DNA of 64,000 nucleotides from Brevibacillus brevis NBRC 100599 (GCF_000010165.1 NC_012491.1:731001-795000), one strand, 5' to 3'; numbered from the stretch's first letter, positions 19,581 through 30,853 are shown. The notes: generated by a model not told the origin, from the sequence alone. Translations and numbers: made by a program.

Positions 19581-19623
19581 ACCAAGAACCCGAATAATTG
19601 TAATTTCAATTACACGGGTTCTT
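19581..19623. terminator. Long hairpin between rlmD and the integrase remnant
   Basis: AAGAACCCG (19581-19589) pairs with CGGGTTCTT (19615-19623), with an inner AATTG/CAATT stem. It ends at the integrase stop and probably terminates it; it could also be part of an att site. Confidence 0.6.
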
Positions 19624-20305
19624 AAGTTTCTTTTTGATTATTAAGGGGAATAATTTGATCAAATTTATTGGCGGCTTCTTTATCAGCTTTTGATAAGACA
19701 TGGCCGTATATGTTCATGGTCGTGGTGATGTTGGCATGTCCCAATCTTTCTGAAAAAATTTTTGCATGAATCTCTTTGTTAATTAGCATAGTAGCTGATG
19801 TGTGACGCAGATCATGGAACCTGATATATTTTAAATCGTGCTTTTTAAGGAAACCTCGGAACCACAAATACGGATTTTCAGGGTAGAAAGCTCTCACATA
19901 CTGGTTAAAGAACACAAAGAAAAGTTCTTTGTCACGAGTTCCTGTTAATTTATCCCATTCCTGAGTGCACAGCTTGTAATATTCTTTTAACTTAGAGAGA
20001 ACACCATCAGACAAACTAATCTTGCGTATGGATTTTTTTGTTTTCGGTTCCTTTATGATCGGTTCCCCGTTAATAAAGTTAGTGATACTTTGTTTGACAT
20101 GGATGGTTCCAGCTTCTAAATCAACATATTTCCATTCAAGGACAACAAGTTCACCGCGGCGAAGACCTGTTGTTAATGCGAGGGTGATCATCATTTTCCA
20201 GTGATAGGGCTCGCTCTCTAAGGCATGAAACAACAGCTGGATTTCATTTTCATCGTAAACTTCACTTTCTTTATAAGCAACTTTAGGGGAGAAGGAAAAC
20301 TTCAA
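19622..20305 (-). pseudogene. Tyrosine recombinase (integrase), catalytic domain only
   Basis: The 227 codons encode a complete phage-type catalytic domain: Arg in TTGLRRGELVVLEW, HDLRHTSATML, LGHANITTTMNIYGHV (His and nucleophile Tyr). The N-terminal SAM-like core-binding and arm-binding domains (normally about 150 more residues) are missing, with an in-frame TAA three codons upstream of a TTG that lacks a ribosome site. It marks the left edge of the island and is probably a relic of its mobilisation enzyme. Confidence 0.8.
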
Positions 20306-20312
20306 ACCTATT

Positions 20313-20330
20313 TAGAAGTGCTTCTATAAT
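20313..20330 (+). promoter_or_regulatory. Putative hsdM promoter/operator
   Basis: A TATAAT -10 box (20325-20330) overlaps the palindrome AGAAG-TG-CTTCT just before it. No good -35 box was found, so a repressor- or activator-dependent promoter is only a suggestion. Confidence 0.35.
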
Positions 20331-20363
20331 CAATGTATAAGAAGAAAAATTGGAGGTATAGAA

Positions 20364-21911
20364 ATGTCAAGTGCAGCACAACGTGCCGAATTACAATCTC
20401 AAATCTGGAAAATAGCCAATGATGTCCGTGGCTCAGTAGATGGATGGGATTTTAAACAATATGTTTTAGGAACGCTTTTTTATCGTTTCATTAGCGAGAA
20501 CTTTTCTAGCTATATTGAAGGTGGAGACGAAAGCGTCAAGTATGCAGAACTTCCTGATGATATTATAACGAAAGAAATCAAAGAGGATGCCATTAAAACA
20601 AAAGGTTATTTCATATATCCGAGTCAGTTGTTTGCTAATATTGCGAAAACCGCCAACACAAATGAAAGCTTGAATACAGATTTAGCCGCTATATTTTCTG
20701 CTATTGAAAGTTCAGCAAATGGTTATCCATCTGAACTAGATATTAATGGATTATTCGCTGATTTCGACACCACAAGCAACAGACTAGGAAATACTGTAAA
20801 GGACAAAAGCAGTCGTTTAGCTGCTGTCATTAAAGGCGTTGAAGGACTTAATTTTGGTGATTTTGAAGATAGTCACATTGACCTTTTTGGTGATGCCTAT
20901 GAGTATTTAATCTCTAATTATGCTGCCAATGCTGGTAAATCTGGAGGAGAATTTTTTACACCGCAGTGTGTGTCTAAGCTTATTGCTCAATTAGCAATAC
21001 ACAACCAAACAACCATTAATAAGATTTATGACCCTGCAGCTGGTTCAGGTTCATTGCTATTACAAGCAAAAAAACAGTTTGATGCTCATATTATCGAAGA
21101 TGGTTTTTATGGACAGGAGATTAACCATACAACTTACAACCTTGCTCGTATGAATATGTTTTTACACAATATAAACTACGATAAATTTAATATTGCTTTA
21201 GGAAATACGCTATTAGACCCTCACTTTGGTGACGAAAAGCCTTTTGATGCCATTGTATCTAATCCACCTTATTCCGTAAATTGGATTGGTAGTGATGACC
21301 CAACACTTATTAATGATGAAAGATTTGCTCCTGCAGGCGTATTAGCCCCAAAATCTAAAGCCGATTTTGCCTTTGTACTTCATACGCTTAGTTACCTTTC
21401 AAGTAAAGGTCGTGCTGCTATCGTTTGTTTCCCGGGTATTTTTTACCGTGGTGGTGCAGAGCAAAAAATTAGAAAGTATCTGATTGATAATAACTTTGTT
21501 GAAACGGTTATTTCATTAGCACCTAACCTTTTTTATGGGACTTCAATAGCGGTTAATATCTTGGTTCTTTCTAAGCATAAAACCGATAATAAAACTCAAT
21601 TTATTGATGCAAGTGGAGTAGATTTCTATAAAAAAGAAACAAATAATAACATACTCACAGATGAACATATTGAGCGAATTATGAAAATATTTAACAACAA
21701 AGAAGATATTGACCATGTTGCAAAATCCGTTGATTATGATGCAATCGTTCAAAAGAATTACAACCTATCTGTGAGCTCCTATGTGAAAGCAAAAGACACA
21801 AGGGAAGTCATTGATATAAATGAGCTGAATGCAGAGATAAAAACGACTGTAGCAAAGATAGACCAACTTCGTGCTGAAATTGATGACATTATTGAGGTGC
21901 TTGAATCATGA
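20364..21911 (+). CDS. hsdM: Type I restriction-modification methyltransferase subunit
   Basis: HsdM methylates adenine (N6) within the sequence chosen by HsdS. The 515-residue protein has the HsdM N-terminal domain, the SAM motif [11 protein letters not shown] (about residue 223), and the catalytic NPPY (about 300). The C-terminal coiled coil ([20 protein letters not shown]) contacts HsdS. ATG 20364 follows TTGGAGG. It overlaps hsdS by 4 bases (ATGA), so the two are translationally coupled. Its AT-rich codon use differs from the core genes to the left. Confidence 0.95.
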   Translation: MSSAAQRAELQSQIWKIANDVRGSVDGWDFKQYVLGTLFYRFISENFSSYIEGGDESVKYAELPDDIITKEIKEDAIKTKGYFIYPSQLFANIAKTANTNESLNTDLAAIFSAIESSANGYPSELDINGLFADFDTTSNRLGNTVKDKSSRLAAVIKGVEGLNFGDFEDSHIDLFGDAYEYLISNYAANAGKSGGEFFTPQCVSKLIAQLAIHNQTTINKIYDPAAGSGSLLLQAKKQFDAHIIEDGFYGQEINHTTYNLARMNMFLHNINYDKFNIALGNTLLDPHFGDEKPFDAIVSNPPYSVNWIGSDDPTLINDERFAPAGVLAPKSKADFAFVLHTLSYLSSKGRAAIVCFPGIFYRGGAEQKIRKYLIDNNFVETVISLAPNLFYGTSIAVNILVLSKHKTDNKTQFIDASGVDFYKKETNNNILTDEHIERIMKIFNNKEDIDHVAKSVDYDAIVQKNYNLSVSSYVKAKDTREVIDINELNAEIKTTVAKIDQLRAEIDDIIEVLES

Positions 21912-23143
21912 TTAAGCCAAATTATATGGAGAAACTCCTTGAGGGGGTTGAGGTTGAGTGGAAAGCATTAGGGGATGTTACATTACCAACTTCCAATATT
22001 AGGTGGAGAGATACAAAGGATACTTATCGGTATATTGATTTAACTTCAGTTAGTCGCGAAAAAAACATAATAATTGAGACAACTGAAATATCCGCCGAAA
22101 ATGCACCAAGCAGAGCCCAAAAATTAGTCATAAAAAATGATGTTATTTTTGCAACAACTCGTCCTACCCAGCAAAGACTTTGCTTGATTACTGAAGAATT
22201 TTCTGGAGAAGTTGCTAGTACTGGTTATTGTATCTTAAGAGCCAGAAAAGATGAAGTTTTACCGAAATGGATTTATCATTCTATTACTTCATCGAGATTT
22301 AAAAATTATGTAGAAGAGAATCAAAGTGGTTCAGCATATCCAGCTATTTCAGATGCGAAGGTCAAAGATTTCAAAATCCCCATCCCACCTCTAAAAGTAC
22401 AAGAGGAAATAGTCCGTATTTTGGACGCCTTCACAGAGTTTACATCAGAGCTTACATCAGAGCTTACATCAGAGCTTACAGCTCGTAAAAAGCAATATAC
22501 CTATTACCGTGATAAGTTGTTGACTTTTGAAGAGGGGGAGGTTGAATGGAAGACATTGGGGGAAGTGGCGAAATTTCGTCGTGGCTCATTCCCTCAACCA
22601 TATGGTAAAGATGAGTGGTACGGCGGTGAAGGTGCAATGCCTTTTGTTCAAGTAGTCGATGTTGGGGAAGATATGCGACTTGTACAAAACACAAAAAATA
22701 AAATCTCGAAATTAGCACAACCTAAAAGTGTGTTTGTACAAGAAGGTACTGTCATTGTAACTTTACAAGGCAGTATAGGTAGAGTTGCTATTACACAATA
22801 CGACTGCTATGTAGATAGAACTCTTGCTATATTTGAGAGTTTTCAGGTCAAAATTAACAAAAAATATTTTGCATATCAACTACAAGCCAAATTTGCATTT
22901 GAAAAAGAAAAAGCTCGTGGCAGTACGATAAAAACTATTACCAAAGAAGAATTTACAAAGTTTCAAATCCCTATCCCACCTCTTACCGAGCAAGAGCGTA
23001 TAGTATCTATATTAGATAAATTCGATGCCTTGACATCCTCAATTACTGAGGCTTTACCTCGTGAAATAGAATTGCGTCAAAAGCAATACGAATATTACCG
23101 TAATTTGCTTCTCAGCTTTCCAAAAGAGGAGGTAGAGGAGTAG
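21908..23143 (+). CDS. hsdS: Type I restriction-modification specificity subunit
   Basis: HsdS carries two target-recognition domains (about 20-160 and 210-375). They are joined by conserved regions ending [15 protein letters not shown] (central) and [15 protein letters not shown] (distal). IPIPPL precedes each conserved helix. The central linker contains three TSEL repeats (see 22441-22476), like the TAEL repeats of EcoR124-type HsdS whose copy number sets the spacer length in the DNA target. The target sequence itself cannot be predicted here. Confidence 0.93.
   Translation: MIKPNYMEKLLEGVEVEWKALGDVTLPTSNIRWRDTKDTYRYIDLTSVSREKNIIIETTEISAENAPSRAQKLVIKNDVIFATTRPTQQRLCLITEEFSGEVASTGYCILRARKDEVLPKWIYHSITSSRFKNYVEENQSGSAYPAISDAKVKDFKIPIPPLKVQEEIVRILDAFTEFTSELTSELTSELTARKKQYTYYRDKLLTFEEGEVEWKTLGEVAKFRRGSFPQPYGKDEWYGGEGAMPFVQVVDVGEDMRLVQNTKNKISKLAQPKSVFVQEGTVIVTLQGSIGRVAITQYDCYVDRTLAIFESFQVKINKKYFAYQLQAKFAFEKEKARGSTIKTITKEEFTKFQIPIPPLTEQERIVSILDKFDALTSSITEALPREIELRQKQYEYYRNLLLSFPKEEVEE
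22441..22476 (+). repeat. Three perfect 12-bp repeats in the hsdS linker
   Basis: The unit TACATCAGAGCT occurs three times in tandem with no mismatch, encoding TSEL x3, followed by a partial unit (TACAGCT) and preceded by a degenerate one. In-frame gain or loss by slippage would lengthen or shorten the helical spacer between the recognition domains. Confidence 0.95.
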
Positions 23144-23144
23144 T

Positions 23145-24341
23145 ATGAGCGTTTCATTAACTGAGATCGCACAAACGTTAAAAAATGCTAAACATAAAAC
23201 CAAAGCTAAAGATGCGAGCGAATCTGATGTAACAGTTCAACTGATTTACGCTTTTAATGGGACTGGTAAAACTAGGCTTTCGCAAGCATTCAAATCGTTA
23301 GTGGTACCGAAAGCAGATGAGGATGCAGAGCTAGAGGAATCGGAAGTTATTAGTAAAAAAATCCTTTATTATAATGCATTTACGGAGGATTTATTTTATT
23401 GGGATAATGACTTGGAAAATGATGTTGAACTAAAACTTAAAATTCATCCTAATTCTTTTACAAGATGGATATTTAAAGATCAGGGCCAAGATGGGAATGT
23501 TATTTCTAATTTTCAACGCTATACGGATAAAAAATTAACGCCATATTTTAATGAAGAATATATTATTGAAAATAAAGATGGGAAAAATATAAAGGTAGAA
23601 GCTTTTACAGAAATAACCTTTTCATATGAGCGCGGTAATGATGAGCGTTCATATGACATTAAAATTTCAAAAGGAGAAGAAAGTAACTTTGTATGGTGTG
23701 TTTTTTATTCTCTTCTTGAACAGGTTATTGGTGTATTAAATGTAGCTGAACCAAGTGAGAGAGAAACAAATCAGTTCGACCAGCTAGAATACGTATTCAT
23801 AGATGACCCTGTAAGTTCATTAGATGATAACCACTTGATTGAGTTAGCAGTAAATCTAGCACAATTGATAAAATCCAGTGAATCAAAGCTTAAATTTATA
23901 ATAACCACACATAATCCTTTATTTTATAATGTGCTGCATAATGAGTTTAAAAAAGGTACTTTTAAAAAATATGTTCTCAAAAAAAATGAAGGTGGAGAAT
24001 ATGAATTAGTTTCCCAAAACAATGATTCTCCTTTTTCCTATCATCTTTTCTTAAAAACTGAAATAGAGAAAGCTATTGAAACAGATCAATTAAAAAAGTA
24101 TCATTTTAATTTTTTTAGAAATATTTTGGAGAAAACATCGACATTTTTAGGTTATGACAACTGGGGGGAACTTTTATTTAAAATTACAGAGGGAAATCCT
24201 GAACCTTATATTACAAGAATCGTTAATATTTCAAGTCATTCAAAACATTCAGGAGATGAAGTAGCTGAATTATCAGATGATGATAAACGTGTTTTAAATT
24301 ATTTACTAAAAGGACTTAAGGAAACATATCAGTTTAAATAA
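23145..24341 (+). CDS. PrrC-like NTPase, candidate anticodon nuclease
   Basis: This 398-residue protein sits between hsdS and hsdR, exactly where prrC lies in the E. coli prr locus. It has Walker A (AFNGTGKT, K42), an ABC-like signature ([11 protein letters not shown], about 175), Walker B ([13 protein letters not shown], 216-228) and the H-loop (ITTHNPLF). The C-terminal part has FRNILEK (R325, E329) and NISSHSKH (H365/H368). That spacing resembles the proposed R320-E324-H356 triad of the 396-residue PrrC. By analogy it would cut a tRNA anticodon loop when the restriction enzyme is inhibited. It could instead be a different AAA_13 ATPase. It starts 1 base after the hsdS stop. Confidence 0.7.
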   Translation: MSVSLTEIAQTLKNAKHKTKAKDASESDVTVQLIYAFNGTGKTRLSQAFKSLVVPKADEDAELEESEVISKKILYYNAFTEDLFYWDNDLENDVELKLKIHPNSFTRWIFKDQGQDGNVISNFQRYTDKKLTPYFNEEYIIENKDGKNIKVEAFTEITFSYERGNDERSYDIKISKGEESNFVWCVFYSLLEQVIGVLNVAEPSERETNQFDQLEYVFIDDPVSSLDDNHLIELAVNLAQLIKSSESKLKFIITTHNPLFYNVLHNEFKKGTFKKYVLKKNEGGEYELVSQNNDSPFSYHLFLKTEIEKAIETDQLKKYHFNFFRNILEKTSTFLGYDNWGELLFKITEGNPEPYITRIVNISSHSKHSGDEVAELSDDDKRVLNYLLKGLKETYQFK

Positions 24342-24377
24342 GATGAAAGAAATGAAATTGAAATAGGGGGGAAATTA

Positions 24378-27300
24378 ATGATAGATTTCAAACCCATCGC
24401 AGAATCAAATAACTTTATAGTATTAGATAAATATACGAAAATAGATCAACAAGGAGTTGGCTATCAAACAGAAGCTGATTTAGAACGAGAACTCATTCAA
24501 GATTTAGTGAATCAAGGTTATGAACATCTAGCAAGTTTAACCACTCCTGAAAAAATGCTTGCTAATGTCCGGGTGCAACTGCAAAACCTTAATAATGTGC
24601 AATTTTCGGATGCTGAATGGATTAGATTTTGTGAGCAGTTTTTAGATAAACCCAGTGATAACCACATTGATAAAACCCGTAAAATTCATAACGATTATAT
24701 TTATGACTTTGTTTTTGATGATGGGCATATTCAAAACATTTACCTAGTAGACAAAAAGAATATTTCGAACAATAAAATGCAGGTAATTTCCCAATTTGAA
24801 CAAAAAGGAACGCAAGCCAATAGATATGATGTTACCATTTTAGTCAATGGCTTACCTTTAGTACAAGTAGAGCTTAAAAAGCGTGGGATTGCCATTCGTG
24901 AAGCCTTTAATCAGATTCATCGATATAGTAAAGAGAGCTTTAATTCAGTAAACTCTCTGTTTAAATATTTACAGATTTTCGTGATTTCTAATGGGACAGA
25001 TAGCCGCTATTTTGCGAATACGACTAAACGTGATAAGAACAGTTTTGATTTCACTATGAATTGGGCAAAATCGGATAATACCCTGATAAAAGATCTAAAA
25101 GATTTTACGGCTACATTTTTTCAGAAAAATACTTTATTGAATATACTACTGAAATACTCCGTTTTTGATGTGAGCGATAACCTGTTGATTATGCGTCCCT
25201 ATCAAATTGCTGCCGCAGAGAGAATTTTATGGAAAATCGTAAGTTCATACTTAGCCAAAAACTGGAGAACCACTGAAAGTGGCGGATATATTTGGCATAC
25301 AACAGGTTCCGGGAAAACACTTACGAGTTTTAAAGCAGCTCGTTTGGCTACTGAACTGGATTTTATAGATAAAGTATTTTTTGTTGTAGATAGGAAAGAC
25401 CTAGATTTTCAGACAATGAAAGAGTATCAGCGTTTTTCTCCTGATAGTGTTAATGGTTCAGAAAGTACCGCAGGATTAAAGCGTAACATTGAAAAAGATG
25501 ATAATAAAATTATTGTGACGACGATTCAAAAACTGAATAACCTAATTAAAAGCGAAACAGAGTTACCTATATATAATAAGCAAGTGGTATTTATTTTTGA
25601 TGAAGCTCACCGTTCACAATTCGGTGAAGCTCAAAAAAATATCAATAAAAAGTTTAAGAAGTTCTATCAATTTGGATTTACAGGTACGCCTATTTTCCCG
25701 GAAAATGCGTTAGGTTCTGAAACGACTGCTTCTGTCTTTGGTCGAGAGTTACACTCTTATGTAATTACGGATGCCATTAGAGATGAAAAAGTTTTAAAGT
25801 TCAAAGTAGATTATAACGATGTACGTCCCAAGTTCAAAACGATTGAAACAGAAAAGGACGAGAAAAAGCTGTTGGCAGCAGAAAATAAAGAAGCTTTACT
25901 GCATCCTGAACGAATCAAAGAAATTTCTCAATATATCCTCAATAATTTTAGAGTAAAAACCCATCGTCTAAGCGCGAGTGCAAAAGGATTTAACGCCATG
26001 TTTGCTGTGAGTAATGTTGACGCAGCCAAACTCTACTATGAATCATTAAATAACTTACAAAAGGGAAGTAATAAACCCCTTAAGATTGCGACAATCTTCT
26101 CCTTTGCTGCTAATGAAGAGCAAAATGCTATAGGTGAAATTCCTGATGAAACTTTTGAACCTTCAGCAATGGATAGTAGTGCAAAAGAGTTTTTAAGTTT
26201 AGCCATTAAAGACTATAATGCCATGTTTAAAACCAATTATGGCGTAGAAAGTAAGGAATTTCAAAATTATTATCGTGACCTTGCTAAACGAGTAAAAGAC
26301 AAAGAGATTGATTTGTTGATTGTTGTTGGAATGTTTTTAACTGGTTTTGATGCACCTACATTAAATACTTTATTTGTTGATAAAAATCTTAGGTATCATG
26401 GATTAATGCAAGCTTTTTCGAGAACAAATCGTATTTATGATTCCACCAAAACCTTTGGAAATATTGTTACTTTTAGAGATTTAGAACAAGCAACCATAGA
26501 CGCGATTACTCTTTTTGGGGATACAAACACAAAAAATGTGGTGTTGGAAAAAAGCTATAAAGAGTATATGGAAGGATTCACTGATGTGGTAACGGGTGAA
26601 GCCCGTCGTGGTTATGTAGACGTAGTAAAAGAGCTACAAGAGCGTTTTCCTAATGTGGAAGATATTGCTACTGAAAAGGATAAAAAAGAGTTTGCGAAAC
26701 TCTTTGGTGAATATTTGCGTATTGAAAATATTTTACAGAATTATGATGAATTTTCAGGTCTAAAAGCTTTACAAACAATAGATATCAATGACCCTGAGGC
26801 TTTGGGAAATTTTAAATCTACTCACTATGTAAGTGATGAGGATATAGCTGTTATGCAAGAGATTAAAGTACTAGAAGAAAGAACGATTCAGGATTATCGT
26901 TCATCATATAATGATATTCGTGATTGGCTTCGTTGTGAAAAAACTGGAAAAGAAAAAGATAATTCCTCTATTGATTGGGATGATGTTGTCTTTGAAGTAG
27001 ATCTTTTAAAATCCCAAGAGATCAATTTAGATTACATTCTTGAACTTATTTTTGAAAATAACAAAAAAGTAAAAGATAAGGGTTTATTGGTTGAAGAGGT
27101 ACGTCGTTTAATTCGTTCTAGTGTGGGGAACCGTGCGAAAGAAAGTTTAGTAGTCGATTTTATCAATCAAACAGATTTAGACAATATTCAAGATAAAGCA
27201 AGTATTATTGATGCCTTCTTCTCCTTTGCTCAAACTGAGCAAAAACGTGAAGCAGAAGAATTGATTAATACTGAAAATCTTAATGAAGAGGCTGCAAAAA

Positions 27301-27476
27301 GATATATTTTAACTTCATTAAAAAGAGAATTTGCCAGTGAAAATGGAACGGAGCTTAATGAAATTCTTCCTAAAATGAGTCCTCTTAATCCTCAGTATTT
27401 AACAAAAAAGCAGAGCGTTTTTCAGAAAATCTCTGCCTTTGTAGATAAGTTTAAGGGAGTAGGTGGAAAGATTTAA
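24378..27476 (+). CDS. hsdR: Type I restriction enzyme endonuclease/translocase subunit
   Basis: HsdR translocates and cuts unmethylated DNA. The 1032-residue length fits EcoR124-type (IC) HsdR. The N-terminal nuclease has [18 protein letters not shown] (PD-ExK). The helicase part shows motif [11 protein letters not shown] (about 309), [12 protein letters not shown] and [11 protein letters not shown], and [17 protein letters not shown] in the second RecA lobe. ATG 24378 follows GGGGGG. It completes the hsdM-hsdS-prrC-like-hsdR operon. Confidence 0.95.
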   Translation: MIDFKPIAESNNFIVLDKYTKIDQQGVGYQTEADLERELIQDLVNQGYEHLASLTTPEKMLANVRVQLQNLNNVQFSDAEWIRFCEQFLDKPSDNHIDKTRKIHNDYIYDFVFDDGHIQNIYLVDKKNISNNKMQVISQFEQKGTQANRYDVTILVNGLPLVQVELKKRGIAIREAFNQIHRYSKESFNSVNSLFKYLQIFVISNGTDSRYFANTTKRDKNSFDFTMNWAKSDNTLIKDLKDFTATFFQKNTLLNILLKYSVFDVSDNLLIMRPYQIAAAERILWKIVSSYLAKNWRTTESGGYIWHTTGSGKTLTSFKAARLATELDFIDKVFFVVDRKDLDFQTMKEYQRFSPDSVNGSESTAGLKRNIEKDDNKIIVTTIQKLNNLIKSETELPIYNKQVVFIFDEAHRSQFGEAQKNINKKFKKFYQFGFTGTPIFPENALGSETTASVFGRELHSYVITDAIRDEKVLKFKVDYNDVRPKFKTIETEKDEKKLLAAENKEALLHPERIKEISQYILNNFRVKTHRLSASAKGFNAMFAVSNVDAAKLYYESLNNLQKGSNKPLKIATIFSFAANEEQNAIGEIPDETFEPSAMDSSAKEFLSLAIKDYNAMFKTNYGVESKEFQNYYRDLAKRVKDKEIDLLIVVGMFLTGFDAPTLNTLFVDKNLRYHGLMQAFSRTNRIYDSTKTFGNIVTFRDLEQATIDAITLFGDTNTKNVVLEKSYKEYMEGFTDVVTGEARRGYVDVVKELQERFPNVEDIATEKDKKEFAKLFGEYLRIENILQNYDEFSGLKALQTIDINDPEALGNFKSTHYVSDEDIAVMQEIKVLEERTIQDYRSSYNDIRDWLRCEKTGKEKDNSSIDWDDVVFEVDLLKSQEINLDYILELIFENNKKVKDKGLLVEEVRRLIRSSVGNRAKESLVVDFINQTDLDNIQDKASIIDAFFSFAQTEQKREAEELINTENLNEEAAKRYILTSLKREFASENGTELNEILPKMSPLNPQYLTKKQSVFQKISAFVDKFKGVGGKI

Positions 27477-27550
27477 TAAATCTAAAATAGAAAGTGCAAT
27501 GTGAACAAATGGCAGAATTCAAATATAAAGTAACTCAAATACACGGCAGA

Positions 27551-28500
27551 TGGATCGGCTACACTAATAAGGGCTTGTAGAATAAACCTATCGTGTTAAG
27601 GAGCGGATCTCTACAATGCCAAAACAACAACGACGTACCTTTACTTCAGAATTCAAAAAGCAAATGGTAGGACTCTATGAAAAGGGAAATCCAGAGCAGC
27701 GATTGTGGTGGAATATGACCTCACAGCCTCCGCTTTAGACCGCTGGATCAAGCAGCCTCAAACAACAGGCTCCTTCAAGGAGAAGAAAAATAGCTCTTCA
27801 GAAGAAAATGAGCTGATCGCTTTGTGAAAAGAGAACCAGCGTTTGAAAATGAAGAACGATATTTTAAAGCAAGCCGCGCTGATCATGGGACGAAAGTAGC
27901 TATCATCCAGAACAACCTTGATAAATACTCGGTATCAGCAATGTGCGACGTCCTGCAAATCGCAAGAAGTACATTTTACTATGAAGCGAAAGAACAACCG
28001 AACGAAGACGCTCTAGAGATCTGACGTATGTAAAGGTCTAGAACCGATGGCATTACATTTGTGTGCTGGTTAATTTGTTCAATCGAGAGATCATTGGGCA
28101 TAGTGCGGGTCGAAACATGGACGCTGCACTGATTTCCCGCACTTTTGCGGCGGTACAAGGCAATTTACGCCAGATTGAGTGGTTTCATACCGACCGTGGC
28201 AGCGAGTTCAAAAATCAAAAGATGGATGAGCTCTTGGAGACGTTTGAAATCGGCCGATTACTAAGTATGAAAGGCTGTCCGTACGACAACGCTGTGGCTG
28301 AAGCCACCTACAAGGTCATGAAAACAGAGTTTGTGAACCAGATGAACTTCCAGAGTCTTCGTCATCTGGAGTTGGAATTATACGATTACGTGAACTGATT
28401 TAACAAGCATAGTATTCATGGGACATTAGGTTATATGACGCCTGTTCAGTATCGCCAAGAAGCCCTTAAAATAGTTGTCTGATTTACTATTGACAATCCA
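27551..28500 (+). mobile_element. Degraded IS3-family (IS150-like) element
   Basis: Imperfect inverted ends (TGGATCGGC at 27551 and the complement of TATTGACAATCCA ending at 28500) bound the element. OrfA starts at 27616 (MPKQQRRTFTSEFKKQMVGL), is frameshifted near 27700, and has a TGA near 27823. OrfB keeps VAIIQNNLDKYSVSAMCDVL, then an internal deletion near 28018 joins 'DALE' to 'DLTYVK'. The DDE parts VLVNLFNREI, HTDRGSEFKN and GCPYDNAVAEA remain, and a stop at 28396 splits the end. At 950 bp it is shorter than a full copy. No target duplication is seen. The left end is less certain than the right. Confidence 0.75.
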
Positions 28501-28553
28501 TTAATAATTGCACAAGGAACAGAGTTTTGGACTTGGTAAGTGGAAATAAAGAA

Positions 28554-28596
28554 GGGGCTGTTTCAAAAGTCGATTTTTCCGACTGAGAGACACCCC
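28554..28596. repeat. Inverted repeat resembling IS termini
   Basis: GGGGCTGTTTCAAAAGTCG (28554-28572) is an imperfect inverted match to CGACTGAGAGACACCCC (28580-28596), separated by 7 bases. It could be two fused IS1182-like ends (a solo end pair) or a terminator, since ATTTTTAAT follows. Confidence 0.45.
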
Positions 28597-28651
28597 ATTT
28601 TTAATATCGAAACTCATGATTCATCAGCGTTTCAGAGGGACTTCTCTAGTT

Positions 28652-29040
28652 GTATAGTTGTAAGGAAGATGTGGAAGCATTCATTCAATCTTACTCTAAA
28701 CAGATTGAATCTGCCCCCTACTTGCACATAGAGTACAATGCCAACAGGAGAAGCAAATTTTATAGAAGTTACCTCTGATACAGAAAATTGTTATACGTGC
28801 TCATTTGAAGGGGTGGATGTTTTTAATATCAAGGTAGAAAAATTGGTCGAAGAGATTCATAAAATATCCCCATATGACCGAGATCACTGGGAACTGAGGG
28901 GACAGTATATATTTCAGCAAATTGGTATGCGTCTCTGGAGACCTATTATTCGAAAGGAAGAGGATTTCGAACAAGAATGGTTTAGGATATGTCTCTTAGC
29001 TGCTGGCAGTATTAAGTTTTGGCGTGCTACTCTCAAGTAG
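28652..29040 (+). pseudogene. Frameshifted small-protein gene
   Basis: From 28652 one frame reads CKEDVEAFIQSYSKQIESAP and YLHIEYNA; near 28740 the sense continues in another frame as TGEANFIEVTSDTENCYTCS and on through RDHWELRGQYIFQQIGMRLW to a stop at 29040. One frameshift thus splits a protein of about 130 residues. Family not recognised; its place among toxin/immunity remnants suggests an immunity-type protein (inference). Confidence 0.5.
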
Positions 29041-29809
29041 TTTCAGTCAACCGTGGACGGCTACAGGCCGAAGAGATAGGGACAGGACGGATAGTAAACT
29101 TAGACGATCAGAAACTTGTCAGAGCAGCTCTTGATGGGACGATAAAGCGCGGTGACGTCACATCCATTGTTAATGGCGTTATGCAACGCTACATATCCTC
29201 TCGTGACAGCGTAGTGGTCTCTCAGTGTGCAGTGTACTGAATGATGTTTAATTTTCGGGCGATTTTGAATTGAGATCAGGAAGGAAACGCACGTGGAGCT
29301 GCCGCGAGTGGCATCGACTCATTCCCGGGGCATGTATGGAACCTTGATACAGATTGCGGATAATCTCGACTTCCGGAATCCAATATTTCATGGAAGGGCG
29401 AAACGGAATTGGTCATTAGGGAGTACCCAAGCGTTTGTTGTTGAGTTGGCATGTTTCGCGAGAAGCTGAAACGGTACATGATCGCAGGGGGAGCTCAGTT
29501 TATTTATACTTTGGATTACATGGATAGGTATTTGAAATGAAGAAAATCCCTCACCTCGGGATCGCGGATTTTCTCATAGATTGGCACTGATTAATAAATT
29601 CGTAGCCTCGACAGCCAGCGCGCGACGCATTGAGATAATTTCTGACCATCACTGGGTGCTTTAATCCATGCAATTTTTCAATTCAATCAGCTTATTCTCA
29701 ATTGAGGTTCTATTTACTACCATTTATGCAAATGTATTTGTAAAATAATGGTATTAGTGGTAATTTGATATCGGGGAAGAATTCCAAAATTATCAAGGAG
29801 TGACGTATA
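29041..29809 (+). other. Region of decayed coding fragments
   Basis: No intact gene. Around 29039-29240 a frame reads VSVNRGRLQAEEIGTGRIVN and on to QCAVY. Around 29355-29538 another reads ISWKGETELVIREYPSV, a stop, then MFREKLKRYMIAGGAQFIYT. These look like broken pieces of one or two genes, perhaps polymorphic-toxin related. A hairpin GAAAATCC/GGATTTTC lies at 29541-29578. Confidence 0.35.
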
Positions 29810-30460
29810 ATGAAAAAGGTAACTAAATCGATTTGTGTTTCAATGAGTGCGCTATTAATCATGACTTCAGTGCCGGTGGCGGGTTTTGCAGCTGAGCAAA
29901 ATGCAAATGTGTCTTTCCAAGAAGTTGAAGAAGCCTTTATCAAAAAGGTCGATAAATATGTAAAAATCGACTCCAAAACGAAGAAATTTTCACTATCAGC
30001 TAAGGCAAAGGAAAATTTGAATAGGGAGGAATTAGGAAAGGCAGAAGCTCTTATCAAACAAGCAAATTTTGCCGTTGATCAACACGGAAAAGACTTAAAA
30101 ATAAAAGGTAATACCTTAGTTTTAAGTGAAGATGTAAAAAAACAATCTTTAGCTGCAATTGACACTAGTGAATATTGGGATTATGAATTGTTTTGGTGGG
30201 GTTACCGGATCTACTTCTCTGACGAACTATGTGAAGATATTAGACGTCGTGCGATGGAAGTTGGGGCTAGTGGAACGATAACTGCTGGTGTTTTAACATA
30301 TCTTGGTGTACCTGGATGGGCTGCTGGTATTATTGTCGGTTTTGGGGTTCTTACATTGGCAAAGATTAACAGAACTAATGAAGGTAATGGAATATACCTT
30401 GATGCATTTCATGGAACTAACCCATCAAATTTTCATACAATAAAAATATATCCAGCATAA
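29810..30460 (+). CDS. Secreted protein with hydrophobic Gly-rich C-terminal segment
   Basis: A 216-residue protein with a clear signal peptide (MKKVTKSICVSMSALLIMTS, cleavage near GFA-AEQN) and AAGGAG before the ATG. The middle is charged and helical. After DYELFWWGYRIYFSDELC comes a strongly hydrophobic Gly/Ala stretch (GASGTITAGVLTYLGVPGWA, AGIIVGFGVLTLA), reminiscent of membrane-active peptides. A small membrane protein follows. A bacteriocin-like toxin with immunity partner is possible, but no family was recognised. Confidence 0.65.
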   Translation: MKKVTKSICVSMSALLIMTSVPVAGFAAEQNANVSFQEVEEAFIKKVDKYVKIDSKTKKFSLSAKAKENLNREELGKAEALIKQANFAVDQHGKDLKIKGNTLVLSEDVKKQSLAAIDTSEYWDYELFWWGYRIYFSDELCEDIRRRAMEVGASGTITAGVLTYLGVPGWAAGIIVGFGVLTLAKINRTNEGNGIYLDAFHGTNPSNFHTIKIYPA

Positions 30461-30475
30461 TGTTTTAAAATCGAA

Positions 30476-30516
30476 AATAATCGGATGGGTGTGTAAGATA
30501 TTGCCATCCGATTATT
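30476..30516 (+). terminator. Hairpin between the secreted protein and small membrane protein
   Basis: AATAATCGGATGG (30476-30488) pairs with CCATCCGATTATT (30504-30516). The T run is poor, so partial termination is likely. Confidence 0.6.
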
Positions 30517-30544
30517 TATTGATTTAGCGAAGGGGAGGAAAACA

Positions 30545-30790
30545 ATGTTCTTACTTATCCGTTTCATTATTCATGGCATCTTAGGAGTTGCGTTGATGGT
30601 TGCAATAAGGAATAACACATTTGTGAATACAATGGAGGTAGCATTGATAGCTCTTCTACTATCTTTTTCCGCTATCTCTCTATTTTTAGACTATAGACAA
30701 GAAAAAGGCATGACGGGAAAATTCCAAACAGCTTTGTTTACGCATATAGGCGTGAATGCGTTTGTTATTTTTCAATACTTCCTTTTTTAA
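30545..30790 (+). CDS. Small membrane protein (three predicted helices)
   Basis: An 81-residue protein with hydrophobic segments at about 1-20, 29-48 and 62-80, joined by short charged loops (LDYRQEKGMTGK). ATG 30545 follows GGGGAGG. It lies 84 bases after the secreted protein with a hairpin between them. Size and topology fit immunity proteins of bacteriocins, but this is inference from context only. Confidence 0.6.
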   Translation: MFLLIRFIIHGILGVALMVAIRNNTFVNTMEVALIALLLSFSAISLFLDYRQEKGMTGKFQTALFTHIGVNAFVIFQYFLF

Positions 30791-30853
30791 CTATCAATGG
30801 GATGCTAAAATATCCTGCAAAATTCCACTTTTTTTAGAACACCTAAACAGTCA

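Noticed and set aside
22441..22476. Short tandem repeats considered as a CRISPR array
   Set aside because: Units are 12 bp with no spacers and lie in frame inside hsdS.
27509..27580. Short frame starting MAEFKYKVTQIHGRW across the left end of the IS3 remnant
   Set aside because: 23 codons without a ribosome site; more likely chance or a relic.
28554..28596. Inverted repeat taken as proof of a complete second IS element
   Set aside because: Both arms abut with only 7 bases between them and no transposase lies nearby; only IS-end similarity can be claimed.
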